This document shows, one piece after another, positions 10,101 through 20,990 of a stretch of DNA of 36,456 nucleotides. The stretch is from Falciphora oryzae (Eukaryota; Ascomycota; Sordariomycetes; Magnaporthales; Magnaporthaceae). The DNA lies in NCBI GenBank assembly GCA_000733355.1, contig JNVV01000071.1, positions 112,657 to 149,112 on the forward strand. Reading direction: 5' to 3'. The stretch's first letter is position 1; each line of letters begins with the position of its first letter. The position numbers and the translations under genes are program-made. The notes below the pieces were generated by a model. It saw only the letters and a program-made list of their open reading frames with translations, searched no databases and was not told the origin of the DNA.

Positions 10101-10459
10101 TTTTCGCTTTGTAGTCTCGAGATCTCCTGCTGCCTGGCGTGCTGCTCGCCCTGCCGCTCGGCCTGCATCTGGGCCGTATCGTCGGGTGCACTGTTGGCCG
10201 GCGTGGGCTCGTGCTTAGGAGGGCCAACCCGTCGAAATCCAAAGTTTTTGAGAATACTGTCAGAATCACCCAGCCTCTCAAGGATATCGCTCAGTTGCCT
10301 TTGTAAATCCGGGTCGGCGCCGCGCTTGGTTGCGTTGCGGCCGCGGGGTTTCTTCCTGCTTTGCAATTTGCCAAGAAGATATTCCCGAACTCCGGGAGGC
10401 GCATCTTTAAGTTCATCTCTGGTGAACTCGATAACATCGTCCTCGGATTCGACCGACAT
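7183..10459 (-). CDS. JmjC-domain protein with N-terminal coiled coil and long disordered region
   Basis: Two exons: 10459-9991 and 9932-7183. The intron (9990-9933, 58 bp) has donor GTAAGC, branch GCTAAC and acceptor CGCAG. The product is 1072 residues, and the start follows an in-frame TGA. Residues about 95-150 form a Glu/Gln-rich coiled coil (QQEISRLQSENDQEEAEVQR). Residues about 160-490 are Ser/Pro/Gly-rich with degenerate SSHS and SEPA motifs, so probably disordered. The JmjC cupin spans about 640-770: TGWHREDAEFRSANISLLG gives His661 and Glu663, PRQYHMVINKTASFAIAINF gives His746, and together they complete an intact Fe(II) triad. A CKRC pair follows, then basic stretches (KRTAAEQ, PLKKQRE) that may be nuclear signals, and an uncharacterised C-terminus. 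JmjC enzymes are 2-oxoglutarate hydroxylases, often histone demethylases; the substrate here is unknown. Confidence 0.82.
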
Positions 10460-11100
10460 CGCGTCGAAGCCGGCTCAATTGAGCGACCGATGCAGGTGAG
10501 AGAGATTTGAAATTCCCGTGGGCAGCCGGTCGGCTGTTTGTTGCGACCGAAACCCAATGCGCGCGGCCATCGGTGGCGCCAGCAATTTGACTGGTGTGGC
10601 TAGCGGCTTGACCCTATCCGGCAGGCGAAAGCTGCTTCTATGAAGGCCAATTGGCTCTACCAGCCAATTGTAGTGGCATAATTCAGGCGCTCGCTCCACC
10701 TGGATGCACAATCAAACCTGTCGCGGGCAGGGAAGCCACTCCCACCTCCCCGCGGATAAAGAAGCCACCATCACGGTCAAAATGACCCAAAATCCTGACG
10801 CGGTTCGTGGCTTATTTCAAGCCGTGGGCTACTTTCCGGCAGCGTATTTCAGTTCAAGTGGTACGTTTCGGGGAAGCGCAGACAAGCTATCTACGGGAGA
10901 AGGATAGCTACTGTTGCTTGCGGCCTCCCTATTACGCGGGGAGTGACCTCAGCAAGTGGATGTAGGTCCCGGTCACGGGGTCCTTCGTGCTCGAGAGGGG
11001 ATGGAGAGGGACGAGGGGAAATACACGGCAGTGGCTTGAAATTTACGTGTCAATTAAAATCACATCTAAATAACAGGAAATTTTGTGCTAGGCCAGGCTC
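10460..11100. other. Intergenic region upstream of the JmjC gene
   Basis: Must contain the promoter of the JmjC gene. I see no gene, repeat or recognisable regulatory site. Confidence 0.4.
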
Positions 11101-11421
11101 TCAGAGCCGCCTGCCGTCGTAGAGAACATGCTCGTCGAACCTCTTGACGACGGCGCCGAGCACCGTCTTGGGCACGGCCTCCGAGGTCAGCATCGAAGTC
11201 CTGCCGTCCTGCGTGTCGAAGGTGCACGTATCGACGATGTCGCGCAGCTTGCCGCTGCACACCGTGCCCGACAGGTCGTCATCGAGCTCCTGGAGCGATT
11301 TCCTGGCGATGGGGTCGGTGCCGACCTGCAAGAACTGCACGTCAACCTGCCACCGGGGCGCCTTGGCGGCGTCGAGGCCCTTGGCGATGCGGTGCGGGAC
11401 GTGGTTCTCGTATTCCCAGCC
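11101..11421 (-). pseudogene. C-terminal fragment of a fungal vWA-domain protein
   Basis: A minus frame of 106 codons ends at the stop at 11103-11101. It reads WEYENHVPHRIAKGLDAAK, VDVQFLQVGTDPIARKSL, QELDDDLSG, RDIVDT, VLGAVVKRFDEHVL. This matches the last third of the von Willebrand A domain of a common fungal family (typically QFxQIGxDxxAxxxLxxLDDxL, then RDxVDT and a short tail). The metal-binding DxSxS half is missing. The frame is closed upstream by TAG at 11424-11422, which could also be read as an acceptor, CTAG then GGC. No earlier vWA exon is visible in the next 1.3 kb, so I call it a truncated remnant. Confidence 0.6.
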
Positions 11422-11424
11422 CTA

Positions 11425-12740
11425 GACTGCAAAGCAATTTATCTGCAGCGATAAGCCTCGGCCCGAGGGGTACCGGGTCTTCGGGATCCTGATAGCTGTG
11501 GTCAGCGTCGGCTTTCCTAATAGCTGCGGTCGGTCTGCGGCCGGTGTTGGCACCGCCGTAATCAGGAAGGACTTGGGCGGCCTGGCCCAGGTGGCCGCGG
11601 CAACACTGTGCCCGGAGCTCTACCCAGGGCATGTGGCAACCTTGACGATCCTGCTGGCTAGGACCCTGCACGTGGCTTTTACAGTAGGTAGTTAAGAGAG
11701 GCTAGAAGGGGGCACTTTCCACGACCACCTTCAACCGGGCCTGGAAAACCCCGGCGCGCTGTGTTGCATAACGGTTAACAATTGACCCCTCGTGGTTACG
11801 TGGTTTCCTGACAACCTGTTCTGCGCAAAGCGCCTGTTTTTCGGTACCAGAAGAGATAATCTGTCTACATACATAATGGGCCTGCGGGTTGCTCCCATTC
11901 ACTTTGTTCGTGGCACGCTGATATCGATATCAAAAAGGTGGGGTGAGAAGACTTTGGTATATTCTGTGTATCCAAAGTCGTCTGTCTTCTAAGTACAACG
12001 GAAGGGCTCCTCGTGCGAGCCCTCTGGATAGATATATCCCAATCACGGAGGCCGCGGGATGCGGCAGTACAAGCTGGATCTCGGTGCCGGGCCTGACTTG
12101 TAACTTGCACCGTCTCCGTGCATGACCGGTGACCCCCGTACATGACCGGTGATCCCCATTGCCGGACCCTCCGCGTTAGAGAGGCGGGGCCTCTCAGTCC
12201 CGGAGTCCCTGGCCATCGGGGATTCCCCGTGCTAATATCTTTGCCCGTCGTGCGACCTCTGGCTGCCCTTCCAACACACCTCATGCTGCGGGGGCGCTTA
12301 TTACTGTCGCGGCTGAACAACCTTCCTCGAACCTATCAATTCTTGGCATTGTGCTGTTAGTGCACACTGCCAAATTGCATACCTTTCTTTAACACCCGCC
12401 AAAACAAGTGACACAACACCAAACTCCACGACCGCCAAAGGCGCTGGCGACGGCAACATGCCGTTGCCAAAAACCCCCTTAGCCAACAGGGTGGCGCACG
12501 CTCTCCTCAACGGCCCGCCGGCCCTGAGGAGTGCAATGCTGCCGCCACGGCCCCCGCGCACAGCAGCGCAACCGACAACGCCGTCCCCCCTGCGGAACGT
12601 CCAATGCCCTAAACCCGATCAGGGCCAGGAAAGCTACTACGGCATCGGCACCGGTACAGGTGCCCCGATAAATCCGAACGCGCGACACGCAGCACGCGAC
12701 GGAACCTCTCCTTCCCCTTCCTTTCCCCTACCCTCCCCTT
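11425..12740. other. Gene-free spacer
   Basis: 1.3 kb with only short, compositionally biased open frames. Two imperfect 20-bp tandem units (CATGACCGGTGAYCCCC type) lie at about 12120-12160. Nothing else is recognisable. Confidence 0.4.
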
Positions 12741-13189
12741 GGACCAACAGTAGGCTCGTTGGTCCCCCGCATCTCCGGCCGGGCCCAGGGGGGGTCCCGA
12801 GNNNNNNNNNNNNNNNNNNNNNNNNNNNNNNNNNNNNNNNNNNNNNNNNNNNNNNNNNNNNNNNNNNNNCCCCGCCCAAACCCGGCCTCAACCCCCTTTT
12901 TCCGGCACACCCGCCGGCCGACAGCATCACTACCAACAGCAGCGCTTACAGCGCCCAGGCATTTACTCGCCCTTTTGCCGATTGCCCGCTCACCAACAAG
13001 GAGCGCCGGAATGCGGCCCGAACTCCGTGTGCCTTGGGCTTGCCCCATGGTTTGATTTGTTAGCCGCCTCGATAGCAACATGTAGCCCAATGTCAAGCTT
13101 AGGTAGCGCTAGCACGTCGTATGCCCCCTGGGAGGCAGGGACTGGTAGATCCCGATTTGATGACGTTAAATATACTCCTACTCCTCCCT
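12741..13189 (+). mobile_element. SINE-like retroelement, copy A (contains assembly gap)
   Basis: About 80% similar by eye to the reverse complement of 35605-35981. Both copies begin at the same 25-bp palindromic head (GGACCAAC, 9-nt loop, GTTGGTCC; here 12741-12765) and end at GACGTTAAATA followed by a pyrimidine-rich tail (CTCCTACTCCTCCC). Flanking sequences differ, so these are the true ends. Positions 12802-12869 are N. The tail ends about 67 bp from the stop of the following NLR gene. Confidence 0.7.
12802..12869. other. Assembly gap (68 N)
   Basis: A run of undetermined bases inside the GC-rich head of SINE-like copy A. Frames crossing it cannot be judged. Confidence 0.99.
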
Positions 13190-13256
13190 AGTCCGATCGA
13201 CGAGATGTCCTGATACAAACATTCTTGCAACACCCAAGACGAGGTTTACGAAATAG

Positions 13257-16091
13257 TCAACATGAGTTTCTGAGCTCGACTGCCGCCTGCAGGAGGGAGT
13301 TAATCGCCTGGTCTCCCTTCGATTCGTTTTCACACCGACTAGTAAGCGCGATCTGATCAATTGAGCCGGTGATCTCCAAAGGTCTCTTCCCGCGAAGGAC
13401 GGAGAACAGCTCCATCACGTGATCCTTTGGCCAGTCGGCCGCATCCACATCTTCAATTGAGAGAGGATCGGCCCCAGCCTGGAGCAGGGTCTGAACTCCC
13501 TCGAAATCGCGCCCCACAACGGCTATCTGAAGCGGCGTGCATGGCAACCCGCGGGCATTGGGATCCGCACCCATACTGAGGAGCCTTCGGAGCGGGCAAT
13601 CGTCCTTGCAAGATGATGATTCGTGGCAATGCCCCCCGATGTAGTAGAGCAGAGCTTTCGTGGGATCGAAAAGGCCCTGGGCGTGATCAAGAAGAAACTT
13701 GAGTGCGTCGGAATCGGTTTCACCGGTTGACACGGCGAATAAGTCGACGATGTTTCCAGAAAGAGTTCTCCACCGGTCCCCTGATCCGCTACCCCACTTG
13801 AAATATAACATGAAGTAGCGGGTTGACAATGACTCTGTCCACATCTGCTCCAAAGCGACGCCGTGCAGCAGAAGCTTAGCTGCCAAATCCAAACGGCTTA
13901 TCCAGAGCAGATATGCGAGAGTGGAGAGATTCGCATCGACGTTCGTGTCCATCTTCAGAACGTCTAGTCTCTGGATCGATTCGTCAAGAATATGGTCCCG
14001 GTCGGAACGCGCCATGGCATCTAGAAACCGGTGAAGATTGCCATTGGATGGGCCCATGAAGTCGAAGACAAGGTCCGGTCTAAGCCTAATGGTCTGGTTG
14101 CCCAAGGCTTGAAGGCTGCTTAGCAGGCAATATGGTGAGGTATCCACTCTCATCGCGTCCAGATAGTCCTGAACATTGCTCAAGTCGCCAACATCTGCTT
14201 GTTGTGCGGTCTCAAACATTACCGTAGCCAGGCTTTCGAATCCACCGTTCATCGGCATGGCGAAGAAAGCAGAGTGCCCCGAGGAGGCTCGGTCGGATTC
14301 AAGATATTCTCGGACGGTGTAGTGTGCAAGCGTTATGTTCCAGACTCCGTTGGCCCCAGTGTCGTCGTAATGGTAAGATAATAAACAACCGCAGCACTCT
14401 TTGATCATCTCGAGGTCGGAAACAAGGGGTTCGGCGACCGAATCTTCCAGACCGCACCGCTGATATGTGCCAACAAGCACAGAGGCTGAAAGAGTAACAC
14501 TCGAGGACCAGATGGTGTTGTGAAATATGACCCATCTTAGACAGTGTCTAACCAGTTCTCTGTCCTCGGGAGTAATATAGGAGTAGATGCGTTCGTATGT
14601 CTCGTCCAGCGTCTCGGGTAGGTTTCTGAGTGCTCCCCTGATTTTCGTCTTGTGCTTCAAGCGGCGCAGGATATCCAGTTGACAGACTGCCCAGCGGAAC
14701 ATGCCCTTAGCTCCTATCGATACAGCTTCTTCGACCTCGGCACGAAGCTCCTCTGGCCATTGTCGGAACACAGGATTGGATTGGATACGAGCGACAACGT
14801 AGCGTCTGATATCCTCTGCAACAAGGGAGTTGGACATGGACAATGGTGTTGCAATGTCTCCCATGACTCTTTCGATGCCGGCATACTCCCTGCTAGTCGC
14901 AAGGAGCTGGATCTTTCCAAACCGCAGAGGATCTTTCGCAAAGGTCTGGAGGATACCAAGTAGATGTTCGTGCGGCTGGCTTTCGTCGAGGGCATCGACC
15001 ACGACAAACACCCTGTCGAAGAGCTGAAGAATCGATTCCAGGTCCTGGAGGAGATCGGTTGGACGTGGTTCTAGTCCCTGGTCGTACAGTTTCTTTAGCT
15101 TGGTGGGGAGGCTTTGGGTCTGTCGACATAACTGGCAGAGAAGCCACCGTAAAAAGGGTGTAGCTTCATCCTGGTTATGCATATGATGGCAGTAGTAATA
15201 TACGGAGACCCATGTCTGATGCTTAGCGGCTTCGCATATTCGGGACAGCTCTTGGATAAGATGAGCGGCGAGTACCGTCTTGCCGGCGCCCGGAATTCCA
15301 TGGATCCAGAGGCAACGGCTGCGTGGCTTCTCAGCGATCCAGCTGCCCCAATGTGATGTTCGAAGCACCCAGTCCCCGGTCTTTTCTTCGTAGTCGGAAA
15401 TCGCCGTATTGTGAATTGGGGAAGGATCGGTATGTTGAAGCCACATGAGCACGTCACGCAGTCGCGTATCTTAATGTTAGTAGGTTGTCAGTAGTGACCA
15501 GGAGTAATCGCGTATGCAACGAGGGACGCACCGTTGAAGGATTTGGTAACCTCAAACAGGCCACGCTGGATTTCCTTGACGCTTTGGCTGCAACGGCTCA
15601 TTAGTTTAACCGCAGGGCATCTCAGTCAGCATCACGGCTTACAGAGATTCTGCGGATATCGCCAAGCTGATGGACGTCTTGTGCTGCACTAGTTGGCTGA
15701 GGAGAGCACGAGCCTTCTCCTCTCGAAAGGGCCATGCTAGGGCAGCTAAAGATAATTTGATCCTCTTCCTCCTTCCCCCTTCTTTGTCGTTTTGGAGCTG
15801 CTCTGGTGGAAATAACTTCTCCAGCTCGGAAGTCGTCTTCCGGCATCCTTCGACAGGACCGTTGTTACCGCCCAGGCCGGCGAGAAGGGTCGATGTGTTG
15901 CCATCACTCTCAATCAGAAAAGTCAGGTTTTCGAGAAGGACCTTAAGACTTGATATCTCGACGAGCATAACCCGCAGGTCCTTGGGATAATTTGTCAACC
16001 CCCCAATGTAGGCCTTGCAGAGTTCGGCGACGCGATCCGCGATCTGGATCACCGCAATGATGCCCGCGCAGAGCGCAAGCGCCTCGGCCAT
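13257..16091 (-). CDS. HeLo-like NACHT-ankyrin STAND receptor (NLR)
   Basis: Three exons: 16091-15643, 15587-15532 and 15469-13257. The introns are 15642-15588 (donor GTAAGC) and 15531-15470 (donor GTGCGT, branch CTACTAAC). They join in frame to give 905 residues. The N-terminus (MAEALALCAGIIAVIQIADR, then KDLRVMLVEISSLKVLLENL) is the fungal HeLo-like STAND N-terminal type. That family resembles membrane-attacking HeLo domains and can itself be the death effector. The linker DVLMWLQHTDPSPIHN is the conserved segment before NACHT. Walker A is GIPGAGKT (226-233) and Walker B VFVVVDALDE (322-331). After the winged-helix region, two or three diverged ankyrin repeats (about 805-865, for example RRLLSMGADPNARG and VQTLLQAGADP) are seen. 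No amyloid motif is present. Appears intact. Confidence 0.9.
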
Positions 16092-16320
16092 ATTAGGGTA
16101 TGTATCCTGACCGTGTATCGTAAGAAAAGAATGAGTTTAAAACCTTTGTCGCTGGGGGGAGTGGGCGTCGGAGTCGGGTTTGGATTTAAAAATCAAATGG
16201 CGCGGCTCAGCCCCGTCACAGCCACAGCCACACTCTTAGCAGGTTGTCACCCGGCGGGGCTGGCGGGGCTGGGGCGAGGGCTGACTGGCTTCTTATCGGC
16301 CTTGATTTAGATGTTGCCTT

Positions 16321-16321
<1 letters not shown>

Positions 16322-16360
<39 letters not shown>

Positions 16361-16385
16361 GAGAGTGAGTGAGTGAGTGAGTGAG
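16322..16385 (+). repeat. GA-rich microsatellite
   Basis: A run of (GA)n turning into GAGT/GTGA units over about 64 bp, directly joined to the TTTAACGTCGG end of SINE-like fragment C. It is best read as the simple-sequence tail of that element, lengthened. Confidence 0.85.
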
Positions 16386-16430
16386 TATATTTAACGTCGG
16401 TAAGTCGGGATCTACCGGTCCCTGCATCCT
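16386..16430 (-). mobile_element. SINE-like retroelement, truncated copy C
   Basis: On the plus strand, ATTTAACGTCGGTAAGTCGG and GATCTACCGGTCCCTGC match 35624-35664 almost base for base, after which similarity stops. The element is in minus sense. It keeps only the last about 45 bp plus its CT-type tail (read as GA on the plus strand), which looks like 5' truncation. Confidence 0.65.
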
Positions 16431-17243
16431 AAGGGGATTTGCTTCAACGAGCCGGCCAGGAAGGGCAGCACCTGTTGCAGGGCCGAGGACGTCGCCACCT
16501 TCTGCAAGCATGAGAGCGCCCAGACCCGCGGCGGGAAAGTGGGTCCGAACAAGGAAACCTCACCCTGGTACGTTAGCCACAACGACGAATTTAAGAATAC
16601 ACCGAGGGATCGTGTCGTTAAGTTGGTAAATTGAATGCTTCGTCGCGCCTCCGATGTTGTGCGCGGTGCGGCTTGGTCGTGGACACGTGCACCGAGCCTG
16701 GCCCGCAGGGACAGGTCGTGTCCGGACACAACCCGGCCTGGGACAACGGGAACCCCGTGGTCTATGCCGTTGGCTCCCAGCCGTTCCTTATATAAAGGGC
16801 ACTGGAAGTGGAGGGTACCGGGAGGGCGCCGCCGGCGCGTGGCCATTCCCATGTGTGACCGAGGCGTGTTCTCGCATATTCTCGTGCTTTTCCTAACGCT
16901 CACAGACCAAAAGACGAAGGAGTTAATGCCACACGGGGGGCTTCACATAGGCCAGGCAGCAACTGTGGATCACAAGAAAGTCATGTTTGGGGGCAGAGGA
17001 GACTGGTATGCAGCTCAGTCCCAGGCCAACGGTGCGGGGAAAAGTATAAAAAGCACATATATTTTATCACAGTGACAGAGCAGTATAAAGCGTACTGGGC
17101 GGTAAAACCAACTCAATATGACGAAACTAGCATTATGGCGCGCCGCCCTCCCAAAGGCAAGTCTGATGGAGTGATAATCTCTGACTGCACGTCACGTCTC
17201 CGTAATTATTTGTAGCGGCGCATCCGGGGGCGAGTAGCTTGTT

Positions 17244-18077
17244 TTAGATGGGCGACTTCTGTTCTTCGCCGCCGAACTTCTTGTTGATGAACTCCTTGAA
17301 GCCCTGGTTGAAAACATACAGCAGCGCCAGGACAACCAGGGCGACGAAGACCACCCCGCCCACCGCGATGCCGGTGATGGCGCCATTCCCCAGCGGGCTA
17401 CCTGATGATGAAGGAGAAGATGGCGATGGCGTATCGGTGGGGCTTATCGTGGGTTTGGCGGTTGCCGATGCGGTGCCGGCGCCGGTGCCCGTGGCTTTCA
17501 TACGAAAAAAGAAAAAAAGTTAGTACCCCTAATCTCAACGGTATTTATTATAATATATCCAAGGCATGTAGATGCAAGAGAGAGAGAGGGCCGATACGAA
17601 TGAGAGAAGTGAAAACGGGAGGAGGGGGGAAGCGAAAAGGAAGATGAACGCACCGGTAACGGCGGCGGCGCCGAGGACCTGGCCGCAGTACGAGTTGTAA
17701 ACGGCCACGGCTGTCGGGATCTCGAGGGCGGCGACACGAGAGTACCAGTAGGTCAGGCAGCCGGTGACAGCGGCAGAGGCGCTGGCGAGGTGCACGGGGT
17801 CGGTGGGGCAGTAGCAAGCGTTATAAACGGTGGCGCCCTTGATGGGTATGCAGGACATGGTCGCGGCCACGTCGCTGGTTCCGCCGTTCCACAGACACTT
17901 CTTGATGTCGATCGTCACCGTCTGGTACGCCGGGAAGGCGTCGATGGACAGGGTGCCCGTTGCCGCGGGCGGGGGAGTGGTAGACTGGCCCGCCGCTTGC
18001 CGGAGCGGGAGGAGCGTGAGGGCGGTGGCGGCAAGAAACCAGAAGGCCCCGGGCTGGGTCGGGCTGCTGGGGAACAT
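17244..18077 (-). CDS. Secreted Cys-rich single-pass membrane protein
   Basis: Two exons, 18077-17654 and 17494-17244, giving 224 residues. The intron (17653-17495, 159 bp) has donor GTGCGT, a perfect branch TACTAAC and acceptor GAAAG. The N-terminus is a signal peptide (WFLAATALTLLPLRQAAG). The ectodomain has six cysteines (CLW, MSC, ACYC, GCL, SYC), a pattern common in fungal surface proteins, followed by a Ser/Thr/Pro-rich linker. One membrane span (AITGIAVGGVVFVALVVLAL) and a short basic cytosolic tail (FINKKFGGEEQKSPI) end the chain. The layout is like cell-wall sensors, but no named domain is recognised. Function unknown; probably an anchored surface protein. Confidence 0.8.
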
Positions 18078-19567
18078 GGCGGCGGTGGAGACGGAGCTGC
18101 TTGTCTGCCCGACGAGGAGTCGTGGTACGTCGGATCAAAGGTGGAGTGGATGGAAAAGCGAGCTCCGGGGGGTGGTGCGCGAGAGACGGAGAGAAACACT
18201 CTGAGACCGGTCGGGGTAATAAATCTGGGGTGGGATGCTCAGGCTACCCCCGGACGAGGGGAATCGCGAAGCTGTGAGCCTGATTTGGAAGTTCGCCGCT
18301 GTCAAGCGGTCCGGGGCAAACAGGACCCGAAAAAGGCCTGCCTGTACCTTCTCCGCGTCCCCCCCGCCCTCTTTCGAACCGGAAAGCCACTAAGGACGAT
18401 AGTTCGTCCCTTGCGGCCGGGCCATTGGCTTGTGGTGCGAATGTGAGAGATAGGCTTACAGCACCAGCCAACGGGGCGTCATCGGAAGGATGCAGCTTCA
18501 CCTGGGCTGGCACCCCCGGGCGACCCTCCTCCCAGTCCATGTCACCCCCATGTTGCTCTGATTCCGCCGCTCTCGTCGTTCTCGCTTTCTGACGCAAAGA
18601 ATGGCAATGGCCCGGAGCCTCTGGTTCGGCGGGGCTCACCTACGCCAGATGCCCGCCACACGGCCCAATTTCCCACCAGGTGGTTACCAGGGCAAAGTAT
18701 TTCGTTATTTCAACCGGTCACACGAGGCTATCCGCTCCCCACAGCAGGGCAAATCCCCGCGTTCGTCTTCCGGCAGCTGATCTTAGCTGCGTTTAGTTCG
18801 CTGCAGGGTCCCAGGCAGTTGACAGGGAGACAGGCTGGGCAGCGCTAGGCTGCTGGTGTCCTAGTGGCGTTGGAGGCGCTGTTCACGCGAGCCACGAGGA
18901 ATGTGTCATGGCGCCGTTGGCTGCCGAGGAGACTGTGCATTCCGACACTTTCGCCCGTCGCCGCCTCTCGACGAAGCCTATAGGCCGGCAATAGGAGATT
19001 CGATGGGGCAGGCCGTTGGCCGGGCTGAAATTGGGACCAAAAGGCGTTCCAACGCCGGTTGCCCGTGTCGTGTCGGCAAAGAGCAAATGACAGCACCTTG
19101 CAGCCCCGCTTTCAGCCGCTGCGGATGCGGCGGCTGGCATCATATTGAGCGGTTACCGTATATGCAACGGGATCGCGAGGATCTGAGAGAATTTAGGGAG
19201 AGAAGCATAGAATTGAGCGTGAGTCTAGATATCCTTTCTGTCTGGAAGGGCACGAGGTTCCCCTATTTATGCTCAGGATCTCCCGTACGAAGGGACCCCT
19301 GCCGTGGCACGGGGGACGACTTTTCGTCCACTCGACTGGTCGGGCACATCTGTCTGGCCATCGTCGACGAACATTGGGGTAGGGGGCTCAACTCCGAATA
19401 TCGGATGATCAGATTCTCATTGGTTGACTGGGCGGCGGGTTCCCCCTCCGGCGTTGCCTCTTCGGGTCTGCCACTCCACACACACATAGACTAGCCCATC
19501 AATTCTACTCCGTACTAACAGTAGCCCAAATACGAAGGATGCGGAAGACGGGAGCTAGGATAGCGCA
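18078..19567. other. Gene-free spacer
   Basis: About 1.5 kb lies between two minus-strand genes. Short frames on both strands show no protein family. It must hold the promoter of the Cys-rich membrane protein gene at its left end. Confidence 0.4.
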
Positions 19568-20940
19568 CTACATGACCGAGCAGGTCACTACTCCGGCGAT
19601 GGCTGCGGCACCAAGGATCTTGCCGACAACGGCGCCAGCTTGGATAACTGCCTTGGCGGCGCCCGCCAGAGCGTCCGGGTCGTCGTCGACGGCGCGGCTC
19701 GCGGCGGCCATGGGGCTGGCACCGCTCACTCGGCCGTATAGGGCGCGCGGGCTCACCACCTCGCGCTCGCGCAGCACCACGTCCGTGGTCACGATGCCCT
19801 CGGCGTTGAGCACTTCGCGTAGCCGCTCGCCAAAGGCCTCCGACACCTGGAACGACGACGTCCGGGTCGACTCCTCGTACACGAAGTAGTCGCCCTGCCG
19901 GAACGGGTTCAGCGCCACCCACTGCGCCGCCCGTCTCGTTAGCACTTCTTCCGTCTGGCCGCCAGCTTACCCGACCGAGAGTCACCGTGTATGGTGTACA
20001 TAGGTATAGACATGGATGGGGAGGGAGGAAGGGAAGGAGGGCTTGGGTAAGCAGTTAGACATTCAGGCAGATAGACAGGTAGGTATGTAAAAGGGGGAAG
20101 AGAGGCACGGAAGACCGGCGAAATATCGGTTTGGATACCGAGTCGGCTCACCGTGATGGCCTCACCGCTCTTCCCAAAGTCGCGCAGCTTGGCGGCCAGG
20201 CGCGGGTACTCGTCCTTGAGATCGTGGCGCATCTCGCCGTCCTCCCAGATGACCAGCCAGGTGTCATTGGTGCCCAGGGCCGCACAACGCACGCCGACGT
20301 CGCCCTTGCCGATGACGGCTTGCGTCATGCGGTCCGTCGTCTTCGGGCCGGCCAGGAAGTCTCCGTGCATCATCCACGCGAACCACTTGCCGGCCTCGGG
20401 GCCTAGCACGAACCGCAGCGGCGCGTGCACCCGCTGCTCTACCCACGCGTAGAGGGGGTTGTTGCTCGACGGCTCAGTGACTGCGCTGGAGGAGAATCAT
20501 CCCCCATTACCGTCAGCGGGACACCCCTTTCCTTCCTGCTTCGTTGGTGGCTCGACGGTCCCGGAACGGGGCCTCACTGACAGTTCTGGTTGATGCGGTC
20601 GCTCTTGTGCCGACACGCGAAGTAGAATCCCTCCTTCCACGCGACGCAGTCGAACTTGACCCATTTGCCCGGCTCTATCCATTTCGGATTGGGATCACCG
20701 TTGAAGTTGCCTTGGCTGCCGCATAAGAACCGGCATCAGCACTTTGAGACTATACATTCCTGGAGGTATATAGGGGAGGAGGGGTCTGGAAAAGGAGCGG
20801 AAAGAGGATATGGCGGGGGAGAGGAGGGGAGGGCAGAGGACAGAGACGTGCCTAGTATGCTGAGACCCGCACCGCAGGAAGTAGGACTCGGACGGTCCGA
20901 AGTTGAAGTAGATGTTCTGTTTCTTCTCCTTGTCCAGCAT
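19568..20940 (-). CDS. Uncharacterised protein with hydrophobic Gly/Ala C-terminus
   Basis: Proposed four-exon gene of 297 residues. Exons are 20940-20873, 20715-20578, 20485-20152 and 19921-19568. Intron donors are GTGCGG, GTGAGG and GTGAGC, and the last acceptor has branch GCTAAC. All joins keep the frame, which supports the model. I do not recognise the family. The core has Trp-rich segments: PKWIEPGKWVKFDCVAWKEG, WLVIWEDGEMRHDL and WVALNPFRQGDYFVYEE. The last about 30 residues (AGAAKAVIQAGAVVGKILGA and on) are hydrophobic and could be a membrane segment. There is no signal peptide. The first join is the weakest: a GT 6 bp further on is also in frame. The long last intron (230 bp) carries purine-rich low-complexity sequence. 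Confidence 0.6.
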
Positions 20941-20980
20941 AATTGAGTAGTGAATATCGCGGGGTAATTTGGGAATGGCC

Positions 20981-20990
20981 AGTATATATT
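20981..20990 (-). promoter_or_regulatory. TATA-like box
   Basis: The minus strand reads AATATATACT, 41-50 bp upstream of the proposed start codon at 20940. It suits a core promoter with a short leader. Sequence match only. Confidence 0.35.

Larger units (their letters stand above)
16092..17243. other. Spacer between NLR and membrane-protein gene
   Basis: Contains the promoter of the second NLR, a GA microsatellite and SINE-like fragment C (listed separately). The plus frame 16635-17075 has low-complexity composition and no family resemblance, so it is not called as a gene. Confidence 0.4.

Noticed and set aside
12458..13063. Frame across the N gap
   Set aside because: The gap length is unreliable, so joining the two sides is not justified. 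The right half belongs to the SINE-like element.
16322..16385. GA tract considered as a CRISPR-like or regulatory array
   Set aside because: A dinucleotide microsatellite without spacers, better explained as the tail of the adjacent retroelement fragment.
16635..17075. 146-residue plus frame
   Set aside because: Biased composition, no recognisable domain, and no supporting promoter or splice context.
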